A stretch of 64,000 nucleotides of DNA, from NCBI GenBank assembly GCA_934565795.1, contig CAKTIM010000004.1, positions 73,313 to 137,312 on the forward strand, written 5' to 3'. Origin of the DNA: an uncultured Oscillospiraceae bacterium (GTDB taxonomy: Bacteria; Bacillota; Clostridia; Oscillospirales; Oscillospiraceae). Below, one piece after another: positions 63,741 to 64,000 of this stretch; position 1 is the first letter of the stretch, and every line of letters begins with the position of its first letter. Below the pieces are notes generated by a model that searched no databases, was not told the origin of the DNA, and worked only from the letters and a program-made list of their open reading frames with translations. Position numbers and translations under genes: made by a program.

Positions 63741-64000
63741 CCCCAAGGGAAGCTTTGGCGGAAGCCGTCACCTGCTCCTATTCAACGGACTGCTATCAAA
63801 ACTGTCAGGTTGCGGGGCGACAAATTGCCGCCCCCTACGAACTCAGAAGATTTTTTCGGCTTCCGTTCAACCGGCAGCTCAGGCCCATCACGTTGCGGGC
63901 GGCTGGTATCCGCCCCTACTAGCCCATCCCCATTAAAACTTTATCTCTGGATAAAGATGTTTCAGCCTGGTTCTGGCGTCGGTGGTGTTGAATTGCCAGG

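Larger units (their letters stand above)
63150..63925. repeat. Mosaic palindromic repeat array 9
   Basis: No gene is present. Units: R1 (near 63151), R2 (near 63236), the forward hairpin block with insert N copy 6, R1 (near 63491), R1 inverted (near 63568), the reverse hairpin block with insert N copy 7, R3 (near 63816) and R1 inverted (near 63897). It is nearly symmetrical. Bases 63926-64000 hold the border sequence shared with array 8 and then nothing recognisable. Confidence 0.85.

Overview
The window is a chromosomal segment of a GC-rich anaerobic Clostridia member, most likely an Oscillospirales (Oscillospiraceae-type) gut bacterium. This is inferred from several things: strong Shine-Dalgarno sites (AAGGAGG type), many sigma-A promoters with 17-bp spacers, a groESL operon under a CIRCE operator, the glgC-glgD-glgA glycogen operon, many AraC/YesN regulators and CUT1 or dipeptide ABC transporters, and strong C/G bias at third codon positions. 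No rRNA, tRNA, CRISPR array, integrase or intact insertion sequence was seen. The genus is not proven by the sequence.

Layout. 1-4155: an M20 dipeptidase running off the left edge, then rpsO and pnp with a long pnp-leader hairpin. 4200-8124: glgC-glgD-glgA. 8745-9362: a flavodoxin-like reductase. 10112-12911 (minus): a membrane-anchored protein with TPR-like and RCC1 repeats, followed by a GNAT acetyltransferase. 13157-17604: a CUT1 sugar ABC transporter. 18526-21248: a condensation/acyltransferase-like protein, a zinc-ribbon membrane protein and an AraC regulator, with a 38-residue gene converging on them. 21910-23322: pyruvate kinase. 23393-26346: a frameshifted AraC gene divergent from a MATE pump and a sugar O-acetyltransferase. 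26404-29454: a membrane protein resembling SleB hydrolases, and groES-groEL. 29608-32787: a LacI regulator and a secreted solute-binding protein. 33007-38414: M24 peptidase, esterase, YesN-type regulator and phosphohexomutase. 39617-41701: an ApbE lipoprotein and an Ig-like lipoprotein. 41951-46129: lyxose isomerase-like, thiN, aldose epimerase-like and uppP. 46271-48870: a GH43-CBM6 remnant, a two-domain secreted protein and an Fe-S aldo/keto reductase. 48977-52265: exonuclease, aminotransferase and MATE. 52364-53854: an AlbA/Schlafen-type ATP-binding regulator that is less GC-rich. 53998-61130: a PhnD-like binding protein and a peptide/nickel-type ABC transporter. 61441-62997 (minus): a large Ig-like surface protein.

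The most striking feature is repeated DNA. Nine intergenic blocks (about 5 kb in all) are mosaics of short GC-rich hairpin units. Seven of the unit sites carry a further palindromic insert of about 65 bp, in both orientations and in different host units. Separate MITE-like families with terminal inverted repeats are also present (family B with an internal palindrome, element D, and family C fragments). Several of them lie exactly at stop codons, and in two cases the element seems to supply the end of the reading frame. No transposase that could move them lies in the window.

Metabolically, the glycogen operon, phosphohexomutase, pyruvate kinase, aldose epimerase, lyxose isomerase and CUT1 transporter fit a sugar-fermenting organism that stores glycogen. 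The peptide transporter, dipeptidase and M24 peptidase point to peptide use as well.
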